Shown here: positions 36,666 through 45,555 of the stretch, piece after piece
How positions within the stretch are numbered: position 1 is the stretch's first letter
Layout of the letters: every line of letters begins with the position of its first letter
Assembly: GCF_014202415.1 (NCBI RefSeq)
Contig: NZ_JACHGR010000002.1
Span: 248,001-312,000 of the forward strand
DNA length: 64,000 nt
Direction of reading: 5' to 3'
Source of the DNA: Tolumonas osonensis
Lineage (GTDB): Bacteria > Pseudomonadota > Gammaproteobacteria > Enterobacterales > Aeromonadaceae
Position numbers and translations under genes: made by a program
Notes under the pieces: model-generated
What the model was told of the DNA's origin: nothing
Seen by the model: only the letters and a program-made list of their open reading frames with translations
Databases searched by the model: none

Positions 36666-37270
36666 ATGACCTCTCTCGAATCGCTGCTCACCGATGTCCG
36701 TGCCTGCACGCTTTGCGCGGAGCACTTACCGCTCGGCCCTCGCCCGGTAGTGCAGATCCACGAATCTGCACGAATTCTGATCGCAGGACAGGCGCCGGGA
36801 AGAAAGGTGCATGAAACAGGTATTCCGTTCAATGATGCCAGCGGTGACAGGCTGCGCGCCTGGCTGGGTGTTTCACGCGACGTGTTCTATGACGCCAGCC
36901 AGATCGCCATCTTGCCGATGGGTTTCTGCTTCCCCGGAACCGGCAAATCCGGTGATCTGCACCGAGACCGGAATGCGCTCTGGCCTGGCGGGCACCATTG
37001 CTGTCGCATCTGAAAAATCTCAAGCTGACACTGGTCATCGGCCAGTACGCCATGGCCTATCACTTTCCGGATGAAACAGGGACGCTGACAGAGATCGTTC
37101 AGGCTTGGCACAAATACTGGCCGCATACTGTTCCCCTGCCACATCCCAGCCCGCGAAATAATCTCTGGCTCAAGCACAACCCCTGGTTTGAGCAAGAACT
37201 GGTGCCACTGCTGCAAAATCGGGTAGCGGAAATCCTTGCAGGTGATGCACCCCGGGCAATGTTGGAATAG
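36666..37270 (+). pseudogene. Uracil-DNA glycosylase-family gene with a frameshift
   Basis: Two reading frames together encode one protein of about 200 residues. The first (36666-about 36960) gives CTLCAEHLPLGPRPVVQ, LIAGQAPGRKVHETGIPFNDASGD and LPMGFCFPGTGKSGDL. The second (from about 36961, frame shifted) gives PRPECALAWRAPLLSHLKNLKLTLVIGQYA and LPHPSPRNN. The family's GDLPPRPECA stretch is interrupted at 36960-36961, where one base (probably a C) is missing. Either the gene is inactivated or there is a sequencing error. The GQAPG and HPSPRN motifs are those of the UDG superfamily. Confidence 0.85.
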
Positions 37271-37325
37271 TCCGTCGTCTGCTGCTATCTTCAAATAGAG
37301 GATCCATCCACTTAGGGAGGCGAGT

Positions 37326-37547
37326 ATGAACAGTCGTGAAAAGGTTCTCGATTATCTGGCCACCGATTACCACGTAAATGGCCTTACCGCCGGTGAAGCT
37401 TTTATCGGCATAACACCTGATATGGCGATGTACTTGACTCAGGACGACAAGCACTTCTTCCAGGTCCACTGCGATGACCCTTGTCATGAGGTTGCCAAAG
37501 CATGTCATGCCGGGCATGTATGGCACGGTGACGAGAACATGAAATAG
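37326..37547 (+). CDS. Small protein of unknown function
   Basis: The 73-residue acidic, His/Cys-containing protein has a good ribosome site (AGGGAGG before ATG 37326). MNSREKVLDYLATDYHVNGLTAGEAFIGITPDMAMYL is amphipathic, and the tail carries three Cys and several His (VHCDDPCHEVAKACHAGHVWH), which could bind metal. I do not recognise the family. It follows the broken glycosylase gene on the same strand and is followed by two hairpins. Confidence 0.6.
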   Translation: MNSREKVLDYLATDYHVNGLTAGEAFIGITPDMAMYLTQDDKHFFQVHCDDPCHEVAKACHAGHVWHGDENMK

Positions 37548-37596
37548 CGTAGCCAAATCGGCACTAGTTCATTAGTACGTGCAAGACAGTATGTTC

Positions 37597-37665
37597 AAGG
37601 CCGTCGCTCGTCAGAGCTGCCGGCCTTACCCTTCTTTCAAACCGGCATCAACAGTAAGCCGGTTT
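37597..37665 (+). terminator. Two tandem hairpins
   Basis: AAGGCCG (37597-37603) pairs with CGGCCTT (37621-37627), followed by a T-rich CCCTTCTTT. AAACCGGC (37639-37646) then pairs with GCCGGTTT (37658-37665). Together they probably end transcription of the small gene at 37326-37547. Confidence 0.4.
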
Positions 37666-37783
37666 CGCCCGCACATGAAAGCCGATAGCACTACACCACA
37701 CAAATGACACCCACTGAGACTGTTACTCTGCAGCAATTCTTTTTATAGTGGTCTTAAAATCAACCAGATAAAGAGGTTCAGCA

Positions 37784-38731
37784 ATGAAAGTGCTCTTTGC
37801 TGCGGAAGAACACGCCTGGGGCGGTATCCTTGGTAAATTCCGTCAGGCGTTGCCCGATGTGGAGTTTGTGGCAGCAGGTGGTTACGGAACGCAGTCACTG
37901 CAAGGTTTTGATGTGCTCATCCCCACCATGACCAAAATTGACGCCCGTTTGCTGGCAACCGCTGACCAGTTGCAGCTTATTCAACAGATTGGTGCCGGTC
38001 TGGAAGGTGTCGACCTTGATGCCGCCAAACAGCATCAAATCGCCGTGGCAAATGTGCCGACCGATATTTCCGGTAATGCCGATTCTGTCGCGGAGTTAGG
38101 CATCTACATGATGCTGGCGCTGGCGCGTAACGCACATGGAATTCCCCGCCATTTTCAGCAACGTGAATCAGGGCGGCCCATGGGCCTCGGGCTGAAAGGC
38201 AAAACTGTCGGTCTGATCGGCTTAGGCGGCATCGGTAAAGCACTGGCGAAACGCCTGGCTGCGTTTGATATGCGACTGATCGGCATCAAACAGCATATTG
38301 ATCCTGATTTTGCCAAAGCCCATCATCTGGACTGGCTCGGTACACTGAACGAACTGCCAACCTTACTGCATCAAGCCGATTTTGTGGTGCTCAGTCTGCC
38401 GGATAGTCCGGAGACCCATCATATTCTGAATTCACAAACCTTCAGCCAGATGAAGCCGGGAAGTTTTCTGGTCAATCTCGGACGAGGTGGTTTAATTGAG
38501 AAAGATGCGCTCGAAGCTGCATTGAAAAGAGGGCATCTTGCCGGTGCCGGGCTGGATGTGTTCTGGCAGGAGCCGCCGGATCCGGCCGATCCGATCTTCC
38601 AGCAAAACATCATTGCGACACCGCATATAGGTGGAGTGACAGATATTTCCGTACAAGGGATATTCGAAGCCGCATGTGACAATATCCGCCGGTTACAAGC
38701 CGGAGAACCGATTCTTCATCGTCATGCCTGA
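37784..38731 (+). CDS. D-2-hydroxyacid dehydrogenase family protein
   Basis: The 315-residue NAD(P)-dependent oxidoreductase has a Rossmann motif, GLIGLGGIGKALAKRL, and the catalytic Arg (NLGRGGLIE), Glu (WQEPPDP) and His (TPHIGG). The substrate is not evident, and the catalytic half resembles glyoxylate/hydroxypyruvate reductase-like enzymes. A GhrB-type gene follows 33 bp downstream, and the pair may form an operon. A GCCTGAT/ATCAGGC hairpin overlaps the stop codon (38726-38743). Confidence 0.87.
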   Translation: MKVLFAAEEHAWGGILGKFRQALPDVEFVAAGGYGTQSLQGFDVLIPTMTKIDARLLATADQLQLIQQIGAGLEGVDLDAAKQHQIAVANVPTDISGNADSVAELGIYMMLALARNAHGIPRHFQQRESGRPMGLGLKGKTVGLIGLGGIGKALAKRLAAFDMRLIGIKQHIDPDFAKAHHLDWLGTLNELPTLLHQADFVVLSLPDSPETHHILNSQTFSQMKPGSFLVNLGRGGLIEKDALEAALKRGHLAGAGLDVFWQEPPDPADPIFQQNIIATPHIGGVTDISVQGIFEAACDNIRRLQAGEPILHRHA

Positions 38732-38764
38732 TGCAGATCAGGCAAATTTATTGCCGAGGTATTA

Positions 38765-39727
38765 ATGAAACCAAACGTCGTGCTTTACCGCAAAATTCCC
38801 GATGACCTGTTAGCAAAATTGCAGGAGCAATGTCAGGTCACTTTTTTCGATGGCATCAATGCAGATAACCGTGCTGCTTTTATCAAAGCGTTAGCTGAGG
38901 CAGAAGGTGTTATCGGTGTTGGTGTCAAATTTACCGATGAAGTGCTGGCCGCCGCGCCAAAACTCCGGGCCGCTTCGACTATTTCAGTCGGTTATGACGA
39001 CTTTGACGTGGCAAAACTGTCTGCACGCAGTATTGCGCTGATGCATACTCCCGGTGTGCTGACCGAAACTACTGCAGATACCATTTTTACGCTGGTGCTC
39101 TGCGCGGCCCGCCGTATCACCGAACTGGCAGATAAAGTGAAAAACGGTGAATGGCAAGGCAGTATAGGGCCTGACTGGTACGGGTCAAATGTGCATGGCA
39201 AAACCATCGGTATCCTGGGGATGGGACGTATCGGCTATGCCGTGGCGAAACGTGCGCATTTCGGTTTTGATATGAACGTGATCTATTACAACCGTTCCGC
39301 CAAACCGGAGGCCGAACAGCAATTAAACGCCCGTCGTTGCTCACTGGACGAAGTGCTGGCCGAAGCCGATTTTGTCTGTAACGTACTGCCGCTCATGCCG
39401 GAAACCCGCCATATAATTAATCGTGAAACGCTGGCAAAAATGAAACCGTCTGCCTTTTTCATTAACGGTGGCCGGGGTGCTTCAGTAGATGAAGCTGCGC
39501 TGGTTGACGCCTTAAAATCAGGCGTGATCAAAGGTGCCGGGTTAGATGTGTTTGAAACAGAACCGCTGCCAGTCAGCTCGGAATTGCTGTCGTTGCCGAA
39601 TGTCGTCGCCCTGCCCCATATCGGCTCTGCCACCCACGAAACCCGTTATGAAATGTCAAAAATGGCGGTAGAAAACCTGCTGGCAGCACTGAACGGTGAT
39701 CGCTCAAAAAATTGCGTGAATCCGTAG
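38765..39727 (+). CDS. ghrB: 2-ketoacid (glyoxylate/2-ketogluconate) reductase, GhrB type
   Basis: The 320-residue D-isomer dehydrogenase has [19 protein letters not shown] at its start, the Rossmann motif [16 protein letters not shown], and the catalytic Arg ([10 protein letters not shown]), Glu (FETEPLP) and His ([15 protein letters not shown]). It is closely related along its whole length to the kguD gene at 48624-49601 in the same window. A strong hairpin follows. Confidence 0.9.
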   Translation: MKPNVVLYRKIPDDLLAKLQEQCQVTFFDGINADNRAAFIKALAEAEGVIGVGVKFTDEVLAAAPKLRAASTISVGYDDFDVAKLSARSIALMHTPGVLTETTADTIFTLVLCAARRITELADKVKNGEWQGSIGPDWYGSNVHGKTIGILGMGRIGYAVAKRAHFGFDMNVIYYNRSAKPEAEQQLNARRCSLDEVLAEADFVCNVLPLMPETRHIINRETLAKMKPSAFFINGGRGASVDEAALVDALKSGVIKGAGLDVFETEPLPVSSELLSLPNVVALPHIGSATHETRYEMSKMAVENLLAALNGDRSKNCVNP

Positions 39728-39745
39728 GTTTCACGAGGATTTTCC

Positions 39746-39773
39746 AGGGTGATCAGGGTTGCCTGATCACCTT
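39746..39773 (+). terminator. Intrinsic terminator after ghrB
   Basis: GGTGATCAGG (39748-39757), loop GTTG, CCTGATCACC (39762-39771) is a perfect 10-bp stem with flanking AG/TT pairs and a TTATATT tail. Confidence 0.78.
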
Positions 39774-39930
39774 ATATTGCTACCTGTTCTGCACCCATTC
39801 TGAACACACATACACGTCACCTGAAAGCAATTCACTGATAAATAAGCGTCATTTTTTCTATCAATCGGTTCCCATATGCCATGCTTAAGGAGGATACTTC
39901 TCTGGCATACATCTCAACATGGAGCGAGTG

Positions 39931-42660
39931 ATGACTGATCCTGCATTCTCTTCTTCTGATTTCCATGCTCAATCTTCTGAACACGTCTTAATCAATATTC
40001 AGTCCCAGACTGATGGCCTTTCCGGCGAACAAGTTAAACAGCGACAACAGCAATACGGTCCCAACCGCCTGACTCCGCCGGCAGGTGAAAGCAATTGGCA
40101 AAAATTTCTCCGGCAATTTAAAAATGTGCTGCTTTATGTGTTGATCGTGGCGGCCATAATGAGCTGGATATTAGGGCGCTGGACAGACGGCGCCGTCATT
40201 CTGGCCGTCGTCGTGATCAACGGCATCTTTGGTTTTATTCAGGAAGGCAAGGCCGAACAGGCGCTGGCCTCGATCCGCAATATGTTACGGGTGCATACCC
40301 ATGTATTGCGGGATGGTGTCCGCCAGCAGGTGGATGCCGAGGAGTTAGTCCCCGGTGATATCGTATTACTGGAATCCGGCGATCGGGTTCCGGCCGATCT
40401 GCGCCTGATTGAATCCATCAACCTGGGCGTTCAGGAAAGTGCGTTAACCGGCGAATCATTCAGCGTACAAAAAAATACTGATCCGGTCAGTGCCGAGGCA
40501 CCACTGGCAGAACGTTTTTGTATGCTCTATGCCGGCACGCTGGTCACACAGGGGCGCGCCCGTGGTGTCACCATCGGTACCGGAGATAACACCGAAATCG
40601 GGAAAATCGGCAACATGCTACGTGCGGTCGAACCCCTGGCCACCCCCCTGATGAAACAGCTGGGTGATTTGGGACATACCCTGACCAGAGCGATTCTGGT
40701 ACTGACCGTATTTACCTTCCTTTTTGGCTGGATCTGGCGCGACTACCCGGTCGATGAGCTGTTTATGGCGGCCGTGGGCCTGGCGGTAGCCGCCATTCCG
40801 GAAGGTTTACCGGCCGTGATAACTATCACACTGGCGATCGGGGTACAACGAATGGCCAGTCATAATGCCATCATCCGCCGTCTGCCAGCCGTGGAAACCT
40901 TGGGTTCTGTCTCCGTCATCTGTACCGATAAAACCGGCACGCTGACCCGTAACGAAATGAGCGCGCAATCGGTCCGGCTCAGTACCGGTGAACTGGCGGT
41001 CAGTGGTGTTGGATATCATCCGGAGGGCGATATTACGTCGGATGAACAACTGCCAACCGACGCTCAGAACCAGACCCTGCAACGGTTAGCGACTGCTGCC
41101 ATTCTCTGTAATGATGCCCGTTTTGATCAGGAAACGTTGCCCTGGCAGCTTCACGGCGATCCGACCGAAGGGGCATTACTGATTCTGGCTGCGAAAGCCG
41201 GGCTGGATCCGGCATCAGTGCAACAATCCACACCGCGTCTGGCGGAGATCCCGTTTGAGTCAAGCCACGGTTATATGGCGACCCTGCATCCTGCGCCGGA
41301 AGGGAATACGACACTGTATCAGCTCCTGCTGAAAGGCGCCCCTGAAAAGGTGCTGGGTATGTGCTCCCGGGTCTGGACGCCAACCGGTTCACGCCCATTG
41401 CATCTGGATGAATGGCAGCAGGCGATTGACAGTTTCGCCGCCCGTGGCCAGCGGGTACTTGCGCTGGCGGAAGCCGACACAGCGGACGCGGATATTGCCA
41501 TGATCGATAATCCGGACGGTTCCCCGGATCTCTCCGCTTATCAGTTTAGTCTGCTGGGCCTCGTTGGCATCATGGATCCACCGCGCGAAGAGGCTCGCCA
41601 TGCCATCGCTCAGTGTCAGCAGGCAGGGATCCGCGTCATTATGGTCACCGGTGATCATGCCAGTACGGCAGCGGCCATCGGTTCCCAGTTAGGATTAAGT
41701 GAACCGCTGCAGGTTATTACCGGTTCGGAACTGGAAAACATGTCGGACGCGGAGTTGCAGCAGAAAGCGGCACAGCTGGATATTGTTGCCCGCGCAACAC
41801 CGGCGCACAAACTCAAACTCGTTGCCGCATTGCAGGCCGATCAGCAGGTGGTTGCCATGACCGGTGACGGCGTGAATGATGCGCCGGCACTGAAGCGTGC
41901 CGATATCGGCGTCGCCATGGGCATGAAAGGTACGGAGGCCGCGAAAGAAGCGGCAGAAATGGTACTGGCAGACGACAACTTTGCCACACTGCGTACGGCA
42001 GTGCTCGAAGGGCGTACTGTGTATGACAATCTGCGCAAAGCGCTGGTATTCCTGCTGCCCACCAATGGTGGCCAGGCACTGGTGATGATCGCCGCCATTC
42101 TGCTGGGCATTACCCTGCCTATCACGCCGGTCCAGATTTTATGGATCAACATGGTCAGCGCCATCACCCTGTCCCTGCCGCTGGTGTTTGATAAGGCAGC
42201 GACCAACCTGATGCAGCGTTCACCACGGCAGAGTAACGAAGCGTTATTGAACAATGTTCTGCTGTTCCGCATTGCCTTTGTCTCCGTATTGCTGATGGCG
42301 CTGACATTAGTGCTCTATAATTGGAGTACATCCCAGCAGCCTGATCTGGCGCGGGCCAGAACGGTTGCCATAAATTGCCTGGTAGGCGCGGAAATGGTGT
42401 ATCTGATCAGTTGCCGCTCACTAGTGAGCTCGACGCTTTCGCTGACCAGCTGGTTGGAAAACGGCTATGCGCTACTGGCTATTTTCCTGTTAACCCTGAT
42501 GCAACTGGCGCTGACCTATATGCCGTTTATGCACATGCTGTTCGGGACAGCCGCCATCGACCTGTCTGACTGGCTCATGATTATTGCCAGCTGTCTGCTG
42601 ATTTATCTGCTGATGGAAGCAGAAAAACAGCTCACACCCCGTCTGTTTTTCAGGAAGTAA
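39931..42660 (+). CDS. P2-type cation-transporting ATPase
   Basis: The 909-residue inner-membrane pump has an N-terminal cation-ATPase domain, actuator TGES (ALTGESFSVQK), M4 motif AVAAIPEGLPAVITI, phosphorylation Asp333 in CTDKTGTLTRNEM, the KGAPEKVL nucleotide site and hinge GDGVNDAPALKRADIG. M6 reads LWINMVSAITLSLPLVFD, where Ca2+ pumps carry an Asp after Thr. That Asp is replaced by Ala, so the ion is uncertain. ATG 39931 follows GGAG at 39922-39925. The ATG at 39919 lacks a ribosome site. An MFS gene follows after 5 bp. Confidence 0.9.
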   Translation: MTDPAFSSSDFHAQSSEHVLINIQSQTDGLSGEQVKQRQQQYGPNRLTPPAGESNWQKFLRQFKNVLLYVLIVAAIMSWILGRWTDGAVILAVVVINGIFGFIQEGKAEQALASIRNMLRVHTHVLRDGVRQQVDAEELVPGDIVLLESGDRVPADLRLIESINLGVQESALTGESFSVQKNTDPVSAEAPLAERFCMLYAGTLVTQGRARGVTIGTGDNTEIGKIGNMLRAVEPLATPLMKQLGDLGHTLTRAILVLTVFTFLFGWIWRDYPVDELFMAAVGLAVAAIPEGLPAVITITLAIGVQRMASHNAIIRRLPAVETLGSVSVICTDKTGTLTRNEMSAQSVRLSTGELAVSGVGYHPEGDITSDEQLPTDAQNQTLQRLATAAILCNDARFDQETLPWQLHGDPTEGALLILAAKAGLDPASVQQSTPRLAEIPFESSHGYMATLHPAPEGNTTLYQLLLKGAPEKVLGMCSRVWTPTGSRPLHLDEWQQAIDSFAARGQRVLALAEADTADADIAMIDNPDGSPDLSAYQFSLLGLVGIMDPPREEARHAIAQCQQAGIRVIMVTGDHASTAAAIGSQLGLSEPLQVITGSELENMSDAELQQKAAQLDIVARATPAHKLKLVAALQADQQVVAMTGDGVNDAPALKRADIGVAMGMKGTEAAKEAAEMVLADDNFATLRTAVLEGRTVYDNLRKALVFLLPTNGGQALVMIAAILLGITLPITPVQILWINMVSAITLSLPLVFDKAATNLMQRSPRQSNEALLNNVLLFRIAFVSVLLMALTLVLYNWSTSQQPDLARARTVAINCLVGAEMVYLISCRSLVSSTLSLTSWLENGYALLAIFLLTLMQLALTYMPFMHMLFGTAAIDLSDWLMIIASCLLIYLLMEAEKQLTPRLFFRK

Positions 42661-42665
42661 ATATC

Positions 42666-43862
42666 ATGAAATCAGAGATGAAACATCCTCCGTTACGGAA
42701 AATTCCGGCCGCAGTCTGGATTCTGGGATTTGTCAGCATGCTGATGGATGTTTCGTCGGAGTTGATCCACAGTCTGCTCCCGCTGTTCATGGTCACCTCA
42801 CTCGGTGCCAGTGCGCTGATGGTCGGCTTTATTGAGGGCCTGGCACAATCAACAGCACTGATCGTGAAAATTTTCTCCGGGATGCTGAGCGACTATCTGG
42901 GAAAACGAAAATGGCTGGCAGTAACAGGCTATGCGCTGGGCGCTTTTACCAAACCCGTCTTTGCGCTCGCCAGCAGCATTGATCTGGTACTGACCGCCCG
43001 TCTATTGGATCGCGTCGGAAAAGGCATCCGCGGTACCCCCCGCGACGCATTGGTTGCTGACCTGACCCCTCCTGAAGTTCGCGGGGCCGCGTTCGGTCTT
43101 CGCCAATCGCTGGATAGCGTGGGTGCCTTTGTGGGCCCCCTGCTGGGTGTGGGGTTGATGTTGCTCTGGGCGAACGATTTCCGGGCCGTATTCTGGGTAG
43201 CGGTCATACCCGGCATGCTATCGGTATTGCTATTGATCTTCGGTGTTTCAGAACCGGATACCCCGGCGACACATAAACGGACCAATCCACTGATTATGGC
43301 CAATCTGCGTCGTCTGGACAGCCGCTACTGGTGGGTTGTCGGCATTGGCAGCATCTTCACCCTCGCCCGTTTCAGCGAGGCATTTCTGATCCTGCGGGCG
43401 CACGACAGTGGTATCCCGATTGCCTATATCCCGCTGGTATTGGTACTGATGAGTATGGTGTATGCGCTCTCTGCTTATCCGTTTGGTCACCTGTCCGATC
43501 AAATCAGCCGTTATAAATTACTGAGTTATGGCTTACTGATGCTGATTGCCGCAGACATTGCGCTGGCCATCAATGGACACTGGAGCGTGCTCCTGCTGGG
43601 TATCGTGTTCTGGGGGCTGCATATGGGCGCAACGCAGGGCATTCTCGCTGCGCTGGTTGCCGATACCGCACCCGATGATTTGCGCGGTACCGCCTTTGGC
43701 TTTTTCAATTTGGCCAGTGGCATTGCACTGCTGGCCGCCAGTGTGATTGCCGGCTGGTTGTGGGATAGTTTCGGCGCCTCAGCCACTTTTCTGACGGGCG
43801 CCGGATTTTGCGGAATAACATTACTGCTGGTGACTTTAAATAGCCGATTAAGCCCGCGCTGA
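42666..43862 (+). CDS. MFS transporter
   Basis: The 398-residue protein has 12 predicted helices. GMLSDYLGKRKWLAVTGYALG is the inter-helix 2-3 motif, and RVGKGIRGTPRDALVADLTPPEVRGAAFGLRQSLDSVGAFVGPLLG is a distinctive segment of a family of uncharacterised bacterial MFS proteins. It lies 5 bp after the P-type ATPase gene and is very likely co-transcribed. The substrate is unknown. Confidence 0.88.
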   Translation: MKSEMKHPPLRKIPAAVWILGFVSMLMDVSSELIHSLLPLFMVTSLGASALMVGFIEGLAQSTALIVKIFSGMLSDYLGKRKWLAVTGYALGAFTKPVFALASSIDLVLTARLLDRVGKGIRGTPRDALVADLTPPEVRGAAFGLRQSLDSVGAFVGPLLGVGLMLLWANDFRAVFWVAVIPGMLSVLLLIFGVSEPDTPATHKRTNPLIMANLRRLDSRYWWVVGIGSIFTLARFSEAFLILRAHDSGIPIAYIPLVLVLMSMVYALSAYPFGHLSDQISRYKLLSYGLLMLIAADIALAINGHWSVLLLGIVFWGLHMGATQGILAALVADTAPDDLRGTAFGFFNLASGIALLAASVIAGWLWDSFGASATFLTGAGFCGITLLLVTLNSRLSPR

Positions 43863-43864
43863 AA

Positions 43865-44386
43865 TTATTTTATTAGCTTGGATATAAAGGGCATGTTCCG
43901 ATATTTATCATTCCAGGGTAATCCGTAACCCACCAGCAAGTCATCGTTTTCCATTTCATAGGCGAAGTGCTGGTCAACCGGAATATTTACCCGGCCCGGT
44001 TTGACAAACAGAGTCGCAACCGAAATGGATTTCACGTTGAAATTTTGTGCTAAAAATTCAACGATCCGTTTCATGGTGCCACCAGATTCAATGGCATCAT
44101 CAACCAAAACCACATGCCGGTTAGCTATGTTTATATTTTGATGATAGATGATTGCTGATGTGTTGTTTTTTTCTCCGGGTGTATGCGGACAAGAAATGTA
44201 ATCCATGGAAACATCAAATTTTAACTGTCTGACCAAATCAGCAGTAAACAAAATACCACCCGGTACAACCGTGATAATAACGACATCATCATTACTGAAT
44301 TTTTTGTTTAGTTGATCCGCGACCTGACTCACACCTTCTTTAATTTGATCTGAGTTGAAAACTGTTTTACCAATATGCTTATTCAT
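43865..44386 (-). CDS. Phosphoribosyltransferase-family protein (hypoxanthine PRTase-like)
   Basis: The 173-residue type I PRTase has the PRPP-binding motif VVLVDDAIESGGTMKRI and the N-terminal loop VVPGGILFTADLVRQL. The hood residues (VGYGLPWNDKYRN) are those of Hpt-like enzymes. ATG 44386 is preferred because it gives the family's usual start. The frame is open to 44458, overlapping the DeoR gene. It is more AT-rich than its neighbours. It could be a purine salvage enzyme or a regulator of that fold. Confidence 0.8.
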   Translation of the reverse strand: MNKHIGKTVFNSDQIKEGVSQVADQLNKKFSNDDVVIITVVPGGILFTADLVRQLKFDVSMDYISCPHTPGEKNNTSAIIYHQNINIANRHVVLVDDAIESGGTMKRIVEFLAQNFNVKSISVATLFVKPGRVNIPVDQHFAYEMENDDLLVGYGLPWNDKYRNMPFISKLIK

Positions 44387-44432
44387 AATGTAATTCTCAA
44401 ATATCCTCTGTCTCATTGAGTAATTCAGATAA

Positions 44433-45215
44433 TCAGACTGCACGATGGATCTGAACATCCGGCCCGCACAGTGATTTCAGTAATTGTTCATCGGCATCCG
44501 CTTCGGCCACGAGTGCAGTCAGAATGTCGGTTCCGGCAATCCGGAACGGTGCAGTGGTCTCAAATTTATCGTTTGTTATGGCCGTCACTACCGACCTGGC
44601 CTGCGAGGCAACGAGGCGCTTGAATTCGGCATCTTCCAGATCAAACGCAGTCAGTCCCATATCTGCATCCAGCGCACAAACACCGAGAATGTAGAGATCA
44701 GCACGAATATTGGCGGCATCGCGCAAAGTCTGAGCACCAAGAGCCGCACCGGTGTTCCGGTTGATTGTTCCACCCAGTAGAACAAGATGAATGTTTTCCC
44801 GCTCCGCCAATACCGCGGCAATAGATGGTGCATTGGTAACCACTGTGATGTTCAAATCGTCCGGTAATGCCTGAACTACCGCCAGATTCGTGGAACCCGC
44901 ATCAATAAACACCACCTGCTCGGGCTTAATGAGATTGACTAAACACGCAGCTAAAGCCTGTTTCCGTTCCGGGTTTTTTGTTGCACGTTCGGTCAGTGAA
45001 CCCGACGCCGGAGAAACCGGTAATGCTCCACCATAAACCCGCTTGCATAAACCTGCCGCGGCAAGCTCACGTAAATCACGCCGGATAGTATCTTCTGAGG
45101 TATTGAATTTACGGGCCAGTTCAGAAGCGACTACCCGCCCCTGTTCCGTCAGTAAATCCAGAATGGAACGCTGCCGCTCTTCCGGTAAACAATCGATCAC
45201 ATCGATGGAACTCAT
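44433..45215 (-). CDS. DeoR-family transcriptional regulator
   Basis: The 260-residue regulator has an N-terminal winged helix (RQRSILDLLTEQGRVVASELARKFNTSEDTIRRDLRELAAAG) and a sugar-phosphate-binding DeoR C-terminal domain (VFIDAGSTNLAVVQAL, NAPSIAAVL, LLGGTINRNTGAALG, DLYILGVCALDADMGLT). It is divergent from the kgu operon and upstream of the PRTase gene. It may control the PRTase gene or sense a sugar phosphate, but its target is not evident. Confidence 0.9.
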   Translation of the reverse strand: MSSIDVIDCLPEERQRSILDLLTEQGRVVASELARKFNTSEDTIRRDLRELAAAGLCKRVYGGALPVSPASGSLTERATKNPERKQALAACLVNLIKPEQVVFIDAGSTNLAVVQALPDDLNITVVTNAPSIAAVLAERENIHLVLLGGTINRNTGAALGAQTLRDAANIRADLYILGVCALDADMGLTAFDLEDAEFKRLVASQARSVVTAITNDKFETTAPFRIAGTDILTALVAEADADEQLLKSLCGPDVQIHRAV

Positions 45216-45398
45216 AAAATTCTCGTTTCTGCCTATTCAGCCTGAATGAATCATAATAAAAAACGCGCAAACATGCAAAAACAAGATCAAACGTGCACAA
45301 GGTTCACGTTTATCAAAATCATCTAGTCGGAATGTTTTATTTACGGGCTCATTTGTTACCAGTAACTAACAAAAACACCTATTTTTGCCATGGAATAG

Positions 45399-45410
45399 TG
45401 ACCGGTCTCA
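45399..45410 (+). promoter_or_regulatory. PtxS-like operator O2
   Basis: TGACCGGTCTCA is an imperfect dyad with the GACCGGTC core shared with O1. Confidence 0.5.
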
Positions 45411-45440
45411 TATTTTTAAATTCCTGAAATGGATCTTTTG

Positions 45441-45456
45441 ATGGGACCGGTCCCAT
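45441..45456 (+). promoter_or_regulatory. PtxS-like operator O1
   Basis: ATGGGACCGGTCCCAT is a perfect 16-bp palindrome. Pseudomonas PtxS binds TGAAACCGGTTTCA. The ACCGGT centre and dyad size are the same, which points to the LacI-family protein encoded at 56830-57861. Confidence 0.75.
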
Positions 45457-45555
45457 AATCATCTCATCGAGCATAACAGCTCCCCATAAATATCCTCTGC
45501 CGATGAACAGACCCAGATGGTATTTACTCTATTTATCTGATTAATAAGGACTTGT

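Larger units (their letters stand above)
45216..45555 (+). promoter_or_regulatory. kgu operon control region
   Basis: This 340-bp AT-rich intergenic region lies between the divergent DeoR and kguE genes. It contains two PtxS-like palindromes (45399-45410 and 45441-45456, annotated separately) whose centres are 45 bp apart, about four helical turns. Otherwise I see no gene or hairpin. AAGGAC precedes kguE. Confidence 0.6.

Noticed and set aside
37569-37589. Possible operator in the spacer before the 2-hydroxyacid dehydrogenase gene (CACTAGTTCATTAGTACGTG)
   Set aside because: Only short imperfect symmetry. No related copy was seen nearby.
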